A stretch of DNA of 16,319 nt from Planctomycetota bacterium (lineage in GTDB: Bacteria; Planctomycetota; PUPC01; DSUN01), in contig VGYW01000171.1 of the NCBI GenBank assembly GCA_016872875.1, positions 1-16,319 of the forward strand, read 5' to 3'. The position numbers and the translations under genes are program-made. Under the pieces are notes generated by a model, which did no database searches, had not been told where the DNA came from, and saw only the letters and a program-made list of their open reading frames with translations. The first letter of the stretch is position 1. Each line of letters opens with the position of its first letter. This document shows positions 5,766 through 12,642 of this stretch, one piece after another.

Positions 5766-7631
5766 TCACAGCGAGAGGAGGTAGGCCACGAGGTCGTCGA
5801 GCTCGTCCTTGGTGAGGTGGGAGGTGCGGCCGTGGCGGTCGCCCTGGTTGAACTTGGTGAGGAGTTCGAGGAGGGTGACGGCTCGGCCGTCGTGGAGGTA
5901 GGGGCCGGTGCGGTAGAGCTCGAGGAGGGAGGGGTTGTCGAAGGCCTTGGCGTCGCCGTCGAGGGGGCCGGCGGTGCCGACGTCGTGGCTCTTGAGGTCG
6001 GTGTAGAGCTCGCCGGAGTGGCAGGCGGCGCAGAAGGTCTTGGGGCTGCGGAAGACGGCTTCGCCGCGCTTGGCCGCCTCGGTGAGGGTGCCGTCGCGGT
6101 TGCGATGGGGGCTGGGGCGCGGGGTGAGGGAGCGGAGGTAGGCGTCAATGGCCTTGGCTTCGTCCTCGACGACTTCGCGGTAGAGGATGAAGCGGAGGCC
6201 GGCGCGGACGGCGTGCTCCATGTCCTCGCGGATGCCGAGGGACATCATGGGCGCGGTGCGGTGGACGTTGAGCATGCTCTTGTTGTTCTTCGGGTTGCCC
6301 AGGCCGTCGTTGAGGAGGTCCCAGTTCAGCCCGTCCACGCGTGCGTCGGGGTGGCAGGTTCCGCAGCTCATCCAGCGCTGGTAGCAGAGGGCGGCGTCGT
6401 TGAAGAGCATCTCGCCGCGGCGGACGGCATCGGGCTCGGCGGGGGCGCCGAGGGGGATGGCGCCCTCCAGGCGGGGGCGGGCGAGGCTGATGACGCCGAG
6501 GCTGTCGGAGTAGTAGTTGGCCACGTAGAGGGTCTTCCCACTCGGCTCGAAGGCGAGGCCCATCGGCCCCTTGCCGCCGGAGGTGCAGCGGCGGATGGCG
6601 TCGTAGCGCCGCAGGAGGGAGAGCTCGTTCATCAGCTCCGCTGTGGGCGGCGTGTCCCCACGCCGCGGATCGCGGGACGGGGACGTCCCGCCCACGACCT
6701 TGGCCAGGCGCTCGTGGAGGCGCGGGAGGTCAATGAGGGCGACCTCGTGGGTGCAGGGGAAGCTCACGGCCAGGGTCGCCGCGTCGGGCGAGAGGACCGC
6801 CGCGAAGGGGTCGGCCGAACCCTGGCTCGCCTCGTCCAGCAGCACGGTCGCGTGCCACTTGCGGGACTTGGCGTCCAGGATGCTCAGCGCGCTGTTGTTC
6901 ACCCAGCCGCGCTCGAGCTGGGTGGGGGGGAGGTTGAAGCGGCCGAGGACGTGAGCGACGTAGACCCACGCGCCGTCGGGCGAGCAGGCGACTTGGCGGA
7001 CATCGGTTGCCCCCGCGGGGAGCTTGATCGTTGCGAGCGGCTTCAGCTCCTTTGGGTCGAGGACGCTCACCATCGCGGCGTTCTCGGGGTCGGTGGCTGG
7101 GCCGAGTGGGAGCAGGTTGCCCACCCAGAGCGCCGCGCCGTCGGGCGAGGGCGCGCAGAACATCGGCTCGCGCGTGGCGGGGAGTGACTTCAGGAGCTTC
7201 TTCGCCGCGGGGTCGAGCACGCCCACCTGGTTGAGGAAGCGGTCGCAGGCGAACAGGCGCGAGCCGTCGGGGGCGAGAGTGAGGCCGTAGGCGGAGCGGC
7301 CGGCCTCGAACCTGGCGCCCACGGCGCCGGTCTTCGCATCAACTGCGGTGATCATGCCCGAGTCGGCATCGGCCACGAAGAGCGTGGCGCCGTCCCGCGA
7401 GAGCGCCAGGCCGGCGGGCGCGCCGCCCACCTCGGCCCGCCACGCGGGCTTGCGCGCCGCCAGGTCAGTCGCCGACACCGCGCCCGCCGTGTGGTGCGAC
7501 ACGAACGCGCGCGAGCCATCGGGGGCAAGGATGATCGCCCAGGGGGACTGGTAGGCCCCCCGCCCCTCGGCCCCCAGGGCCGCGGCCGAAAGCCACAACG
7601 CAATGGCCCCTACCGATCGCGGGATTCGCAT
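5766..7631 (-). CDS. Beta-propeller/di-haem cytochrome c (cytochrome c peroxidase-like) fusion
   Basis: A 621-residue exported protein. Residues 1-20 are a Sec signal (MRIPRSVGAIALWLSAAALG). Residues about 27-400 are a series of YVTN-like blades with recurring LAPDGSRLFA, LSRDGATLFVAD, SPDGAWVYVAH and GKTLYVANYYSDS motifs. The C-terminal 200 residues are a di-haem cytochrome c peroxidase/MauG-type module with CGTCH (423-427) and CAACH (534-538) haem sites and the family signature TGPYLHDGRAVTLLELL. The role would be periplasmic electron transfer or oxidation, with the propeller as a binding or docking domain. A 53-base palindromic element (6643-6695) is read in frame as residues about 312-330, between two blades. 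The start ATG at 7631 is preceded directly by GTG. It has its own promoter and diverges from trkH. Confidence 0.9.
   Translation of the reverse strand: MRIPRSVGAIALWLSAAALGAEGRGAYQSPWAIILAPDGSRAFVSHHTAGAVSATDLAARKPAWRAEVGGAPAGLALSRDGATLFVADADSGMITAVDAKTGAVGARFEAGRSAYGLTLAPDGSRLFACDRFLNQVGVLDPAAKKLLKSLPATREPMFCAPSPDGAALWVGNLLPLGPATDPENAAMVSVLDPKELKPLATIKLPAGATDVRQVACSPDGAWVYVAHVLGRFNLPPTQLERGWVNNSALSILDAKSRKWHATVLLDEASQGSADPFAAVLSPDAATLAVSFPCTHEVALIDLPRLHERLAKVVGGTSPSRDPRRGDTPPTAELMNELSLLRRYDAIRRCTSGGKGPMGLAFEPSGKTLYVANYYSDSLGVISLARPRLEGAIPLGAPAEPDAVRRGEMLFNDAALCYQRWMSCGTCHPDARVDGLNWDLLNDGLGNPKNNKSMLNVHRTAPMMSLGIREDMEHAVRAGLRFILYREVVEDEAKAIDAYLRSLTPRPSPHRNRDGTLTEAAKRGEAVFRSPKTFCAACHSGELYTDLKSHDVGTAGPLDGDAKAFDNPSLLELYRTGPYLHDGRAVTLLELLTKFNQGDRHGRTSHLTKDELDDLVAYLLSL
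6643..6695. repeat. Palindromic element inside the cytochrome c gene
   Basis: The ends are GTGGGCGGCGTGTCCCC (6643-6659) and GGGGACGTCCCGCCCAC (6679-6695), inverted copies differing at three positions. The centre is a second small palindrome, CCGCGGATCGCGG. The element is read as GGTSPSRDPRRGDTPPT, a Pro/Arg/Gly-rich low-complexity linker between propeller blades, unlike the flanking protein. Confidence 0.75.
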
Positions 7632-7690
7632 CACTCGCCAGGCCTCTCCTTGAGTGCAAGGGCAGGATGATTGCACAGATGTCCCCAGCA

Positions 7691-7719
7691 ATTGTACCGA
7701 TTCGCTCCGGGCGCATCAA
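7691..7719 (-). promoter_or_regulatory. Probable promoter of the cytochrome c/beta-propeller gene
   Basis: On the minus strand TTGATG (7719-7714), a 17-base spacer and TACAAT (7696-7691) match sigma70 consensus at 4/6 and 5/6 positions. The leader would be about 53 bases. Confidence 0.6.
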
Positions 7720-7765
7720 GCGCGGGGGATGGGTAGGGTGTGGCCCCTGAACTCTGGGTTCCCAA

Positions 7766-7892
7766 TCGTCGTCGTTGTCGCCGTCGTCCTCGTCGTCGAA
7801 TCCCCTGAAGGGACAGGGCGGCTCTCGGTTCGTTCTTCTAGACGCTCATGGGACTCGACGACGACGACGAGGACGACGACGAGGACGAGAGG
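7766..7892. repeat. Tandem-word inverted repeat (TCGTCG/CCTCGTCG type)
   Basis: The left arm (7766-7805) runs through CGTCGTCCTCGTCGTCGA to CCCC. The right arm (7850-7892) runs from GGGACTCGACGACGACG through GAGGACGACGACGAGGACG. The arms pair over more than 20 bases around a loop of about 45 bases. Unlike most others in the window, this copy lies between divergent genes, so it cannot simply be a terminator of a neighbouring gene. Confidence 0.75.
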
Positions 7893-7917
7893 ACAAGGAA
7901 ACAGGCGGATACCAGAA

Positions 7918-7945
7918 GGGCGGGCCATGCCCGGCATGCCCGCCC
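7918..7945. promoter_or_regulatory. Palindrome just upstream of the trkH promoter (possible operator)
   Basis: CATGCC-C-GGCATG (7926-7938) is flanked by GGGCGGG and CCCGCCC, giving 13 base pairs with one bulged C. It ends four bases before the -35 box of trkH, a position that suits an activator or repressor site. The regulator is unknown. Confidence 0.4.
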
Positions 7946-7948
7946 CGG

Positions 7949-7976
7949 TTGCATGACCATTCCCTTTGCCTATAAT
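7949..7976 (+). promoter_or_regulatory. Probable trkH promoter with perfect -10 box
   Basis: TTGCAT (7949-7954), a 16-base spacer and a perfect TATAAT (7971-7976) lie directly before the trkH start codons. A transcript beginning about seven bases after the -10 would start at the ATG (7981 or 7984), that is, with almost no leader. The same TTGCAT-16-TATAnT layout precedes brnT. Confidence 0.6.
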
Positions 7977-7983
7977 GATCATG

Positions 7984-9717
7984 ATGGTGAGCACGGCTCG
8001 ACAGGATTGGGTGGCTCGGGTGCGGCGCGTGGAGCCGAGGCTGCTGGGGGTGCTGGACGCGCTGATCGTCCTGGCCATCGTGGCGCTGCTGGCGCTGGGC
8101 GCGGCGGGAGGGCTGAGCGCGCGGCAACGCTCGCTCGTGCGGGGGCTGGACCTCGCGCTGCTGGTTCACTTTCTGGCATCGTCGGTGCTGCGGGTGCTAG
8201 TGGCGGAGCGGCGGCTGCGCGCGGCGGGGTCGCGCTGGTTCGACCTCCTGGCGGTGGCGGCGCTGCTCGACGCCGCGCGCGGCGGGCGGGCCACGTGGGC
8301 CTGGTTCCTGGTGCGTGGAGCGGCGGCGGGCCTCGTGGCGCTAGGCCGCGCGCCCGCGGTCCGGCGGCTGTTCAACCGCCTCTGGCACCATCCGGCGCCG
8401 CTCCTCGTGGGGAGCTTTGCCGGGGCTGCCCTGGTGGGCACAGGACTCCTCGCGCTGCCCATAGCGAGCACGACGGGACGCAGCATTGGCGCGGTGAACG
8501 CCCTCTTCACGGCGACCTCGGCAGTGTGCGTGACCGGCCTGGTGGTGCTGGACACTGGGGAGGGCTTCACGCTGTTCGGGCAACTTGTCATCCTGGCGCT
8601 CATCCAGCTTGGGGGCCTGGGCATCATGACCTTCGCAGTCTCGATGGCCATGATGGCCGGGCGCACGCTCTCGGTCTCGCACGGCGTGGCGATGCAGGAC
8701 ATGTTGGGCCAGGAGAGCGAGCGCGAGGCGGTGGTGCTCGTGCGGCTGATCGTGCTCTACACACTGGCCATCGAGGCGGCGGGCGCGGTGGGGCTCTACT
8801 TCTGCTTCGCCGCGCGCGAGGGGCACGCCGCAGGAACCGCCTATCGGGCCATCTTCCACGCGGTCTCGGCGTTCTGCAACGCGGGCTTCTCGCTCTACGG
8901 CAATAACCTCACCAACTATCGGGGCCACGTGGGGGCGAACCTCGTGGTCACGTCGCTCATCATCCTGGGCGGGCTGGGCTTTCCCGTGATGCGCGACCTG
9001 CTGATGGTTGGCCGGGGGCGGCGGCTGGGCGAGGGGCGCTCGCCGCGGCTCCGCACGCAGACCAAGGTCGTGCTCACCACGTCCGCCGTCCTCATCGTGG
9101 TCGGCGCCGCCGCCTTCTACCTCCTCGAGCTCCCCTCGACCCTCGGGCCGCTCCCGCCCGGCGAGCGGGCGCTCGCCAGCTACTTCCAGTCGGTCACCGC
9201 GCGCACCGCGGGCTTCAACACTGTGGACATCTCGGCGGTGGGCACCCCCGCGCTGGTGGTGCTGATGTGCCTGATGTTCGTGGGCGCCTCGCCCGGCTCG
9301 ACGGGCGGCGGGATCAAGACGACCACTGCCGCCGTCCTCTTCCAGGCCATGTGCTCGGCCTTCCGCCACAGGCCCGAGGTGGAGTTCTTCGGCCGCACCG
9401 TGCCGCGCTCCACCATCCGCCGCTCCATCGCCCTTGTGACCCTCAGCGCGCTCCTCCTCACCGTCACCACCGTCGCCATCACCGCCGTCGAGCGGGGCAA
9501 GCCGTTCGAGAAGCTCCTCTTCGAGCAGGTCTCCGCCTTCGGCACCGTGGGCCTGTCGGCGGGCCTCACCGCGGCGCTCTCGACGCCGGGCAAGCTGCTC
9601 ATCGTGCTCCTGATGTTCGCGGGGCGCGTCGGCCCGATGACCCTGATGTTCTCCCTCCTTGGCGAGGGGCGGCCCGCGCGCTACAAGTACCCCGCGAGCC
9701 ACATCATGGTCGGTTAG
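7984..9717 (+). CDS. trkH: TrkH/KtrB-family potassium channel subunit
   Basis: A 577-residue integral membrane protein of the superfamily of K+ transporters. All four selectivity-filter loops are visible: TSAVCVTGL (178-186), SAFCNAGFS (295-303), TARTAGFNT (405-413) and SAFGTVGLS (517-525). The third repeat is followed by GASPGSTGGGIKTTT (434-448), the conserved gating-loop region. The protein is longer than typical KtrB because of an extra N-terminal part of about 140 residues with three or four hydrophobic segments before the first M1-P-M2 unit. It would work with the downstream RCK protein to take up K+ with Na+ or H+. The start is uncertain among ATG codons at 7975, 7981 and 7984; no Shine-Dalgarno is seen, consistent with a near-leaderless message. 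Confidence 0.95.
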   Translation: MVSTARQDWVARVRRVEPRLLGVLDALIVLAIVALLALGAAGGLSARQRSLVRGLDLALLVHFLASSVLRVLVAERRLRAAGSRWFDLLAVAALLDAARGGRATWAWFLVRGAAAGLVALGRAPAVRRLFNRLWHHPAPLLVGSFAGAALVGTGLLALPIASTTGRSIGAVNALFTATSAVCVTGLVVLDTGEGFTLFGQLVILALIQLGGLGIMTFAVSMAMMAGRTLSVSHGVAMQDMLGQESEREAVVLVRLIVLYTLAIEAAGAVGLYFCFAAREGHAAGTAYRAIFHAVSAFCNAGFSLYGNNLTNYRGHVGANLVVTSLIILGGLGFPVMRDLLMVGRGRRLGEGRSPRLRTQTKVVLTTSAVLIVVGAAAFYLLELPSTLGPLPPGERALASYFQSVTARTAGFNTVDISAVGTPALVVLMCLMFVGASPGSTGGGIKTTTAAVLFQAMCSAFRHRPEVEFFGRTVPRSTIRRSIALVTLSALLLTVTTVAITAVERGKPFEKLLFEQVSAFGTVGLSAGLTAALSTPGKLLIVLLMFAGRVGPMTLMFSLLGEGRPARYKYPASHIMVG

Positions 9718-9759
9718 GGGCTCGCGTCGTGACCCACGCGCTTTGCGCGCATCTGTGGG

Positions 9760-9830
9760 GGATGAATGGATGAATGGATGGGTGGATGGGTGCCAGACAG
9801 ACATCCATTCATCCACCCATCCAATCATCC
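9760..9830. repeat. Tandem-word inverted repeat (TGGATGAA/TGGATGGG words)
   Basis: The left arm (9760-9790) is GGATGA-TGGATG-type words. The right arm (9802-9830) is the complementary ATCCATTCATCCACCC words. The arms pair with swaps of AA for GG between words. It lies between trkH (stop 9717) and the trkA start (9873). Translation through it would add an aberrant N-terminus (MDGWMGARQ...), so the trkA start was placed after it. Confidence 0.75.
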
Positions 9831-9872
9831 TCTTTGGCTGAGCCTAACAACCGCTTTGAGAGGTGTGCCAAT

Positions 9873-10559
9873 ATGCCGCGCGTAGCCGTCTTCGGTCTGG
9901 GGCAGTTCGGGCACTCGCTGGCCGAGGCGCTCACCAACCAGGGCGCCGAGGTCCTGGCCTTCGACACCGATGCCGAGCAGGTGGAGAGCGTCAAGGAGAT
10001 CGTGGCCATGGCAGTGCAGCTCGACTCGACCGACGAGCGGGCGCTGCGCGCCGTGGGCCTCGAACAGGTCCAGACCGCCATCGTGGCGATGGGCACCAAC
10101 GTCGAGGCCAACATCCTCACCGCCGCGCTCCTCAAGCAGCTCGGAGTGCCCCGCATCGTCGCGCGAGCCACCACCCCGCTCCAGGAGCGCATCCTGCGCG
10201 CCGTGGGAGTCAACAAGATCGTCAACCTCGAGCGCGAGATGGGCGAGGCCATCGCCACCACCCTCGCCATCGGCGAGGTCCACCGCTTCTTCACCCTCGC
10301 AGCCGGCCACAGCATCGTGGAGATTGACGTGCCGGCCCACCTCGCCGGCAAGACCGTCGAGGAGGCCCAGCTCCGCCAGCGGCACAACGTGAATATCGTG
10401 GCGATACGGAAGCGGACGCCGGACGTGGACGAGCGCGGCCGCCGCACCCTCCGCGAGGAGGTCAGCATCGTGCCAAAGCCCTCCGACAAGCTGATGGAGG
10501 GCGACCTCCTCGTGCTGGCGGGCGAGAACGACGACATCCAGGCCGTCTTGAGGGGTTGA
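9873..10559 (+). CDS. trkA: TrkA/KtrA-type RCK regulator of potassium uptake
   Basis: A 228-residue cytoplasmic protein with one RCK_N and one RCK_C (TrkA_C) domain, the length of KtrA rather than the double-domain E. coli TrkA. The Rossmann fold begins VAVFGLGQFGHSLAEAL (4-20) with the GxGxFG dinucleotide motif, and AFDTDAEQVE carries the acidic residues that end the second strand. Residues about 140-228 form the ligand-binding RCK_C domain. It would bind nucleotides (ATP/ADP or NADH in this family) and gate the TrkH-type channel encoded just upstream. The ATG at 9873 has GAGAGG about nine bases upstream. Its stop is three bases from the next start, so translation is probably coupled to the PAS-like gene. 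Confidence 0.95.
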   Translation: MPRVAVFGLGQFGHSLAEALTNQGAEVLAFDTDAEQVESVKEIVAMAVQLDSTDERALRAVGLEQVQTAIVAMGTNVEANILTAALLKQLGVPRIVARATTPLQERILRAVGVNKIVNLEREMGEAIATTLAIGEVHRFFTLAAGHSIVEIDVPAHLAGKTVEEAQLRQRHNVNIVAIRKRTPDVDERGRRTLREEVSIVPKPSDKLMEGDLLVLAGENDDIQAVLRG

Positions 10560-10562
10560 GCC

Positions 10563-11315
10563 GTGATCCTCGCGGGACTTCGCCGCCGCCTCCTGTGCCG
10601 GCCACGCCTCTGGCTCCTCCTGCTCATCTGGCCCCTCGTGGCGCTGCTCCTCATCCTGGCCCCCTCGGGCATCCTACAGTCGGGCAGCGCCGTCCACGGC
10701 GCCGCGCTCACCGTCGTCGCCGTCTCCGCCGTCGCCAGCCTCATCCTCCTGGCCCTCATCGCCCGGCGCTTCTACAGCGGCATCCGCGAGCTGCGCGCCA
10801 AGCTCTTCGCGGGCGACTACGAGGGCGCGCTCGACCTCGCCCGGCGCAACCTCGCCGTGGGCCACGCCCTCGGCTTCGAGAGCGCGCTCGTCCGCATGCT
10901 TGAGTTCGACGCCCGCCGCGCCGACAAGGTGGCCGCCGCCGCCCGCCTCTTCAGCTCCTTCCTCCACGAGGTCGGAGTCCCCTTCTTCATCGCCGACCTC
11001 GACGACGACCTGCTCTACCTCAGCCGGCCCGCCCGCCAGCTCTTCGCCGTCAACGTCGAGCGCCTCTCCCTCCTCGCCGTCCTCCTGCTGCCGGCCAACC
11101 GCGAGTTCTCCCGGCTCTACAACTCCGTGGCCAAGGGCGAGCAGGCGAGCGCCGAGGCCACGCTCCCCATCCACCTCCCGGTCCGGCAGGCCGTTCGGCG
11201 CCTCGACGTCCGCATGCTCGCCGTCCAGGACGACGAGGGCATGGTCCTCTACGTCCTCGGCTTCCTCGCCCCGCCGGCCAACGAAGCGGCGCCGCCCCCC
11301 CCAAACCGCCCCTGA
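10563..11315 (+). CDS. Membrane-anchored PAS-like protein in the potassium-uptake operon
   Basis: A 250-residue protein starting at GTG 10563, three bases after the trkA stop, with AGGGG upstream inside trkA. Two hydrophobic segments (about 16-37 and 47-68) form a hairpin in the membrane. A charged linker (70-125) resembles a HAMP-like or helical signalling stretch. Residues about 132-237 look like a PAS domain: FLHEVGVPFFIADLDDDLLY, then a helix-rich middle and the terminal strands RRLDVRMLAVQDDEGMVLYVL. There is no kinase, cyclase or DNA-binding output domain, and the tail is Pro-rich. From its place after trkH-trkA, I infer a sensor or partner for the channel. The PAS call is by eye and moderately sure. 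Confidence 0.7.
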   Translation: MILAGLRRRLLCRPRLWLLLLIWPLVALLLILAPSGILQSGSAVHGAALTVVAVSAVASLILLALIARRFYSGIRELRAKLFAGDYEGALDLARRNLAVGHALGFESALVRMLEFDARRADKVAAAARLFSSFLHEVGVPFFIADLDDDLLYLSRPARQLFAVNVERLSLLAVLLLPANREFSRLYNSVAKGEQASAEATLPIHLPVRQAVRRLDVRMLAVQDDEGMVLYVLGFLAPPANEAAPPPPNRP

Positions 11316-11335
11316 GGCCGGCAGGACCAGTGACA

Positions 11336-11452
11336 GGTGAAACTCAAAGTGAGAGGGAAAGTGAAAGGGAAAGGGAGAGGGAGAGCACGAAAGGGGATCG
11401 GTTTGCTCTTCACTTTCACTTTCACTCTCACTCTCACTTTCCCCTCCATCCC
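11336..11452. repeat. Tandem-word inverted repeat (6-base word GTGAAA/GTGAGA)
   Basis: The left arm (11336-11386) is a purine-rich series of GTGAAA, GTGAGA, GGGAAA and GGGAGA words. The right arm (11409-11452) is CACTTTCACTTTCACTCTC-type words. They pair as a long imperfect hairpin. It starts 20 bases after the stop of the PAS-like gene and ends before the next gene. One strand is almost all purine, so triplex or other unusual structure is possible. Confidence 0.8.
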
Positions 11453-11496
11453 CTTTGGTTGCGGCCAACGGCCGCGTTATGACAGAAGGAGCGCCC

Positions 11497-12306
11497 GTGC
11501 AACTCCCCCAGATTGACTTCGCCGGCGTCAAGGTCAGCCGCATCGCCGTCGGCGGAAACCCCTTCAGCGGCATCGGACACCAGGACGCCGCACTCGACAA
11601 GGCGATGAAGGACTACTACACCGTCGCCCGCATCAAGGACACCCTCTTCCAGTGCGAAGAGCTCGGCATCAACACCGCCTTCATGCGCGCCGACGCCCAC
11701 ATCATGCGCATGCTCCGCGAATACTGGAACGAGGGCGGCAAAATCCAGTGGTTCGCACAGCACGCCCCCGAGCACCGCAACTGGCTCGACAACATCAAGA
11801 GCGCCAAGGGCGCGGGCGCCACAGGCATCTACATCCAGGGCGGCCTCACCGACACCCTCCAGGAGGCCGGCAAGCTCGACGGCCTCCGCGAAGCCCTCAC
11901 ACTCCTCCGACAGCTCCGCGTCGTCTCCGGCCTCGCCGGCCACCAGCCAAAGACCCACCTCGACTGCCAGACGATGGGCCTCGACTACGACTTCCACATG
12001 GTCTGCTTCTACAACCTCACCGGCCGCCGGGGCAAGGTAGACGTTGCCGACCCCAACGCCGAGCGCTACCGCGCCGAGGACCGCAAGGCCGCCGCCAACC
12101 TCCTCCGCGACCTCAAGAGGCCCTGCGTCGCCTACAAGATCATGGGCGCCGGCCGCAACGACCCTCGCGAAGCCATCTCCTACGCCGTCAGGCACCTCAA
12201 GCCCACCGACATCGTCTGCATCGGCTTCTTCCCCAAGCACCGCCCCAACGAAGTCCGCGACGACATCGAGATCTTCTGCGAGGCGCTGGCAGGCCAGAAG
12301 ACATAG
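11497..12306 (+). CDS. Aldo/keto-reductase-like TIM-barrel protein (degenerate)
   Basis: A 269-residue protein whose start, VKVSRIAVGGNPFSG (11-25), matches the first strand and cofactor loop of aldo/keto-reductase-like barrels. It is followed by helix-strand units such as CEELGINTAFMRADAHIM (53-70), GATGIYIQGG and DIVCIGFFP. The DxxxxY segment that should follow GIN is absent, and no Lys/His pair is evident, so classical AKR chemistry is unlikely. The GTG at 11497 has AAGGAG five bases upstream. ATG codons at 11479 and 11455 are in frame but have no such site. There is no signal peptide. It is separated from the potassium operon by a long hairpin, and nothing in the context shows its substrate. 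Confidence 0.7.
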   Translation: MQLPQIDFAGVKVSRIAVGGNPFSGIGHQDAALDKAMKDYYTVARIKDTLFQCEELGINTAFMRADAHIMRMLREYWNEGGKIQWFAQHAPEHRNWLDNIKSAKGAGATGIYIQGGLTDTLQEAGKLDGLREALTLLRQLRVVSGLAGHQPKTHLDCQTMGLDYDFHMVCFYNLTGRRGKVDVADPNAERYRAEDRKAAANLLRDLKRPCVAYKIMGAGRNDPREAISYAVRHLKPTDIVCIGFFPKHRPNEVRDDIEIFCEALAGQKT

Positions 12307-12412
12307 CCCGCGAAACACGCGAAACACACGAAAACGGAAAGAGAATGGTAGGGCGTGCATACTTGCACGCGGAGTCCTTCTCGTCCCCACGCGGAAAGCT
12401 CGCGAAGAAGCG

Positions 12413-12494
12413 GCACGGACCTACACGGACGGACACGGACCGAAGCCTGTGAGTGGGAACCTGCCCGTCCGTGTTCGTCCGTGTCTGTCCGTGT
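12413..12494. repeat. Tandem-word inverted repeat (ACACGGAC type, second copy)
   Basis: The left arm (12413-12441) contains CACGGAC, TACACGGACGG and ACACGGACC. The right arm (12465-12494) contains CCGTCCGTGTTCGTCCGTG and TCTGTCCGTG. It is related in sequence to the element at 3382-3466, so the same word family recurs nine kilobases away. Confidence 0.8.
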
Positions 12495-12514
12495 GATTCC
12501 TTCGCTCCGCCGGC

Positions 12515-12543
12515 TTGACAACGGGGCGGCGCCCTGCCATGCT
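12515..12543 (+). promoter_or_regulatory. Possible promoter of the FGE-fold lipoprotein gene
   Basis: A perfect TTGACA (12515-12520) is followed after 17 bases by CATGCT (12538-12543), which matches the -10 consensus at only three positions. The leader would be about 95 bases and include the hairpin at 12563-12581. Confidence 0.35.
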
Positions 12544-12642
12544 GTGTTCCGAGCGGTGTAGCCGCAAGCGTCCCGCTTGCGATGCCTCGGGGGCGTTCTG
12601 CGCTCCGCGTGCAAGCATGCAGGCCTTACAGGAGGACCAGGC

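Larger units (their letters stand above)
7632..7983. other. Divergent intergenic region between the cytochrome and trkH genes
   Basis: These 352 bases hold no gene. From left to right: the leader and promoter of the cytochrome gene, a tandem-word inverted repeat (7766-7892), a 13-base-pair bulged palindrome (7918-7945), and the trkH promoter. The separate entries describe each. Confidence 0.7.
12307..12642. other. Repeat-rich gap before the FGE-fold gene
   Basis: These 336 bases hold no gene. They contain, in order: a CGCGAAACACGCGAAAC word tract (12309-12332), a 7-base-pair hairpin GCGTGCA-TACT-TGCACGC (12353-12370), an ACACGGAC-type inverted repeat (12413-12494), a TTGACA -35-like box (12515-12520), the hairpin CGCAAGC-GTCCC-GCTTGCG (12563-12581), and an inverted copy of the 12356-12374 sequence at 12603-12621. 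Confidence 0.65.

Noticed and set aside
5523..7187. A 554-codon open frame on the plus strand
   Set aside because: It is antisense to the cytochrome c gene, whose haem motifs and signal peptide are clear, and its protein is low-complexity Glu/Val/Gly/Ala.
8341..9828. A 495-codon minus-strand frame over trkH
   Set aside because: It is a His/Arg/Glu-rich shadow of trkH, with no domain and no ribosome binding site.
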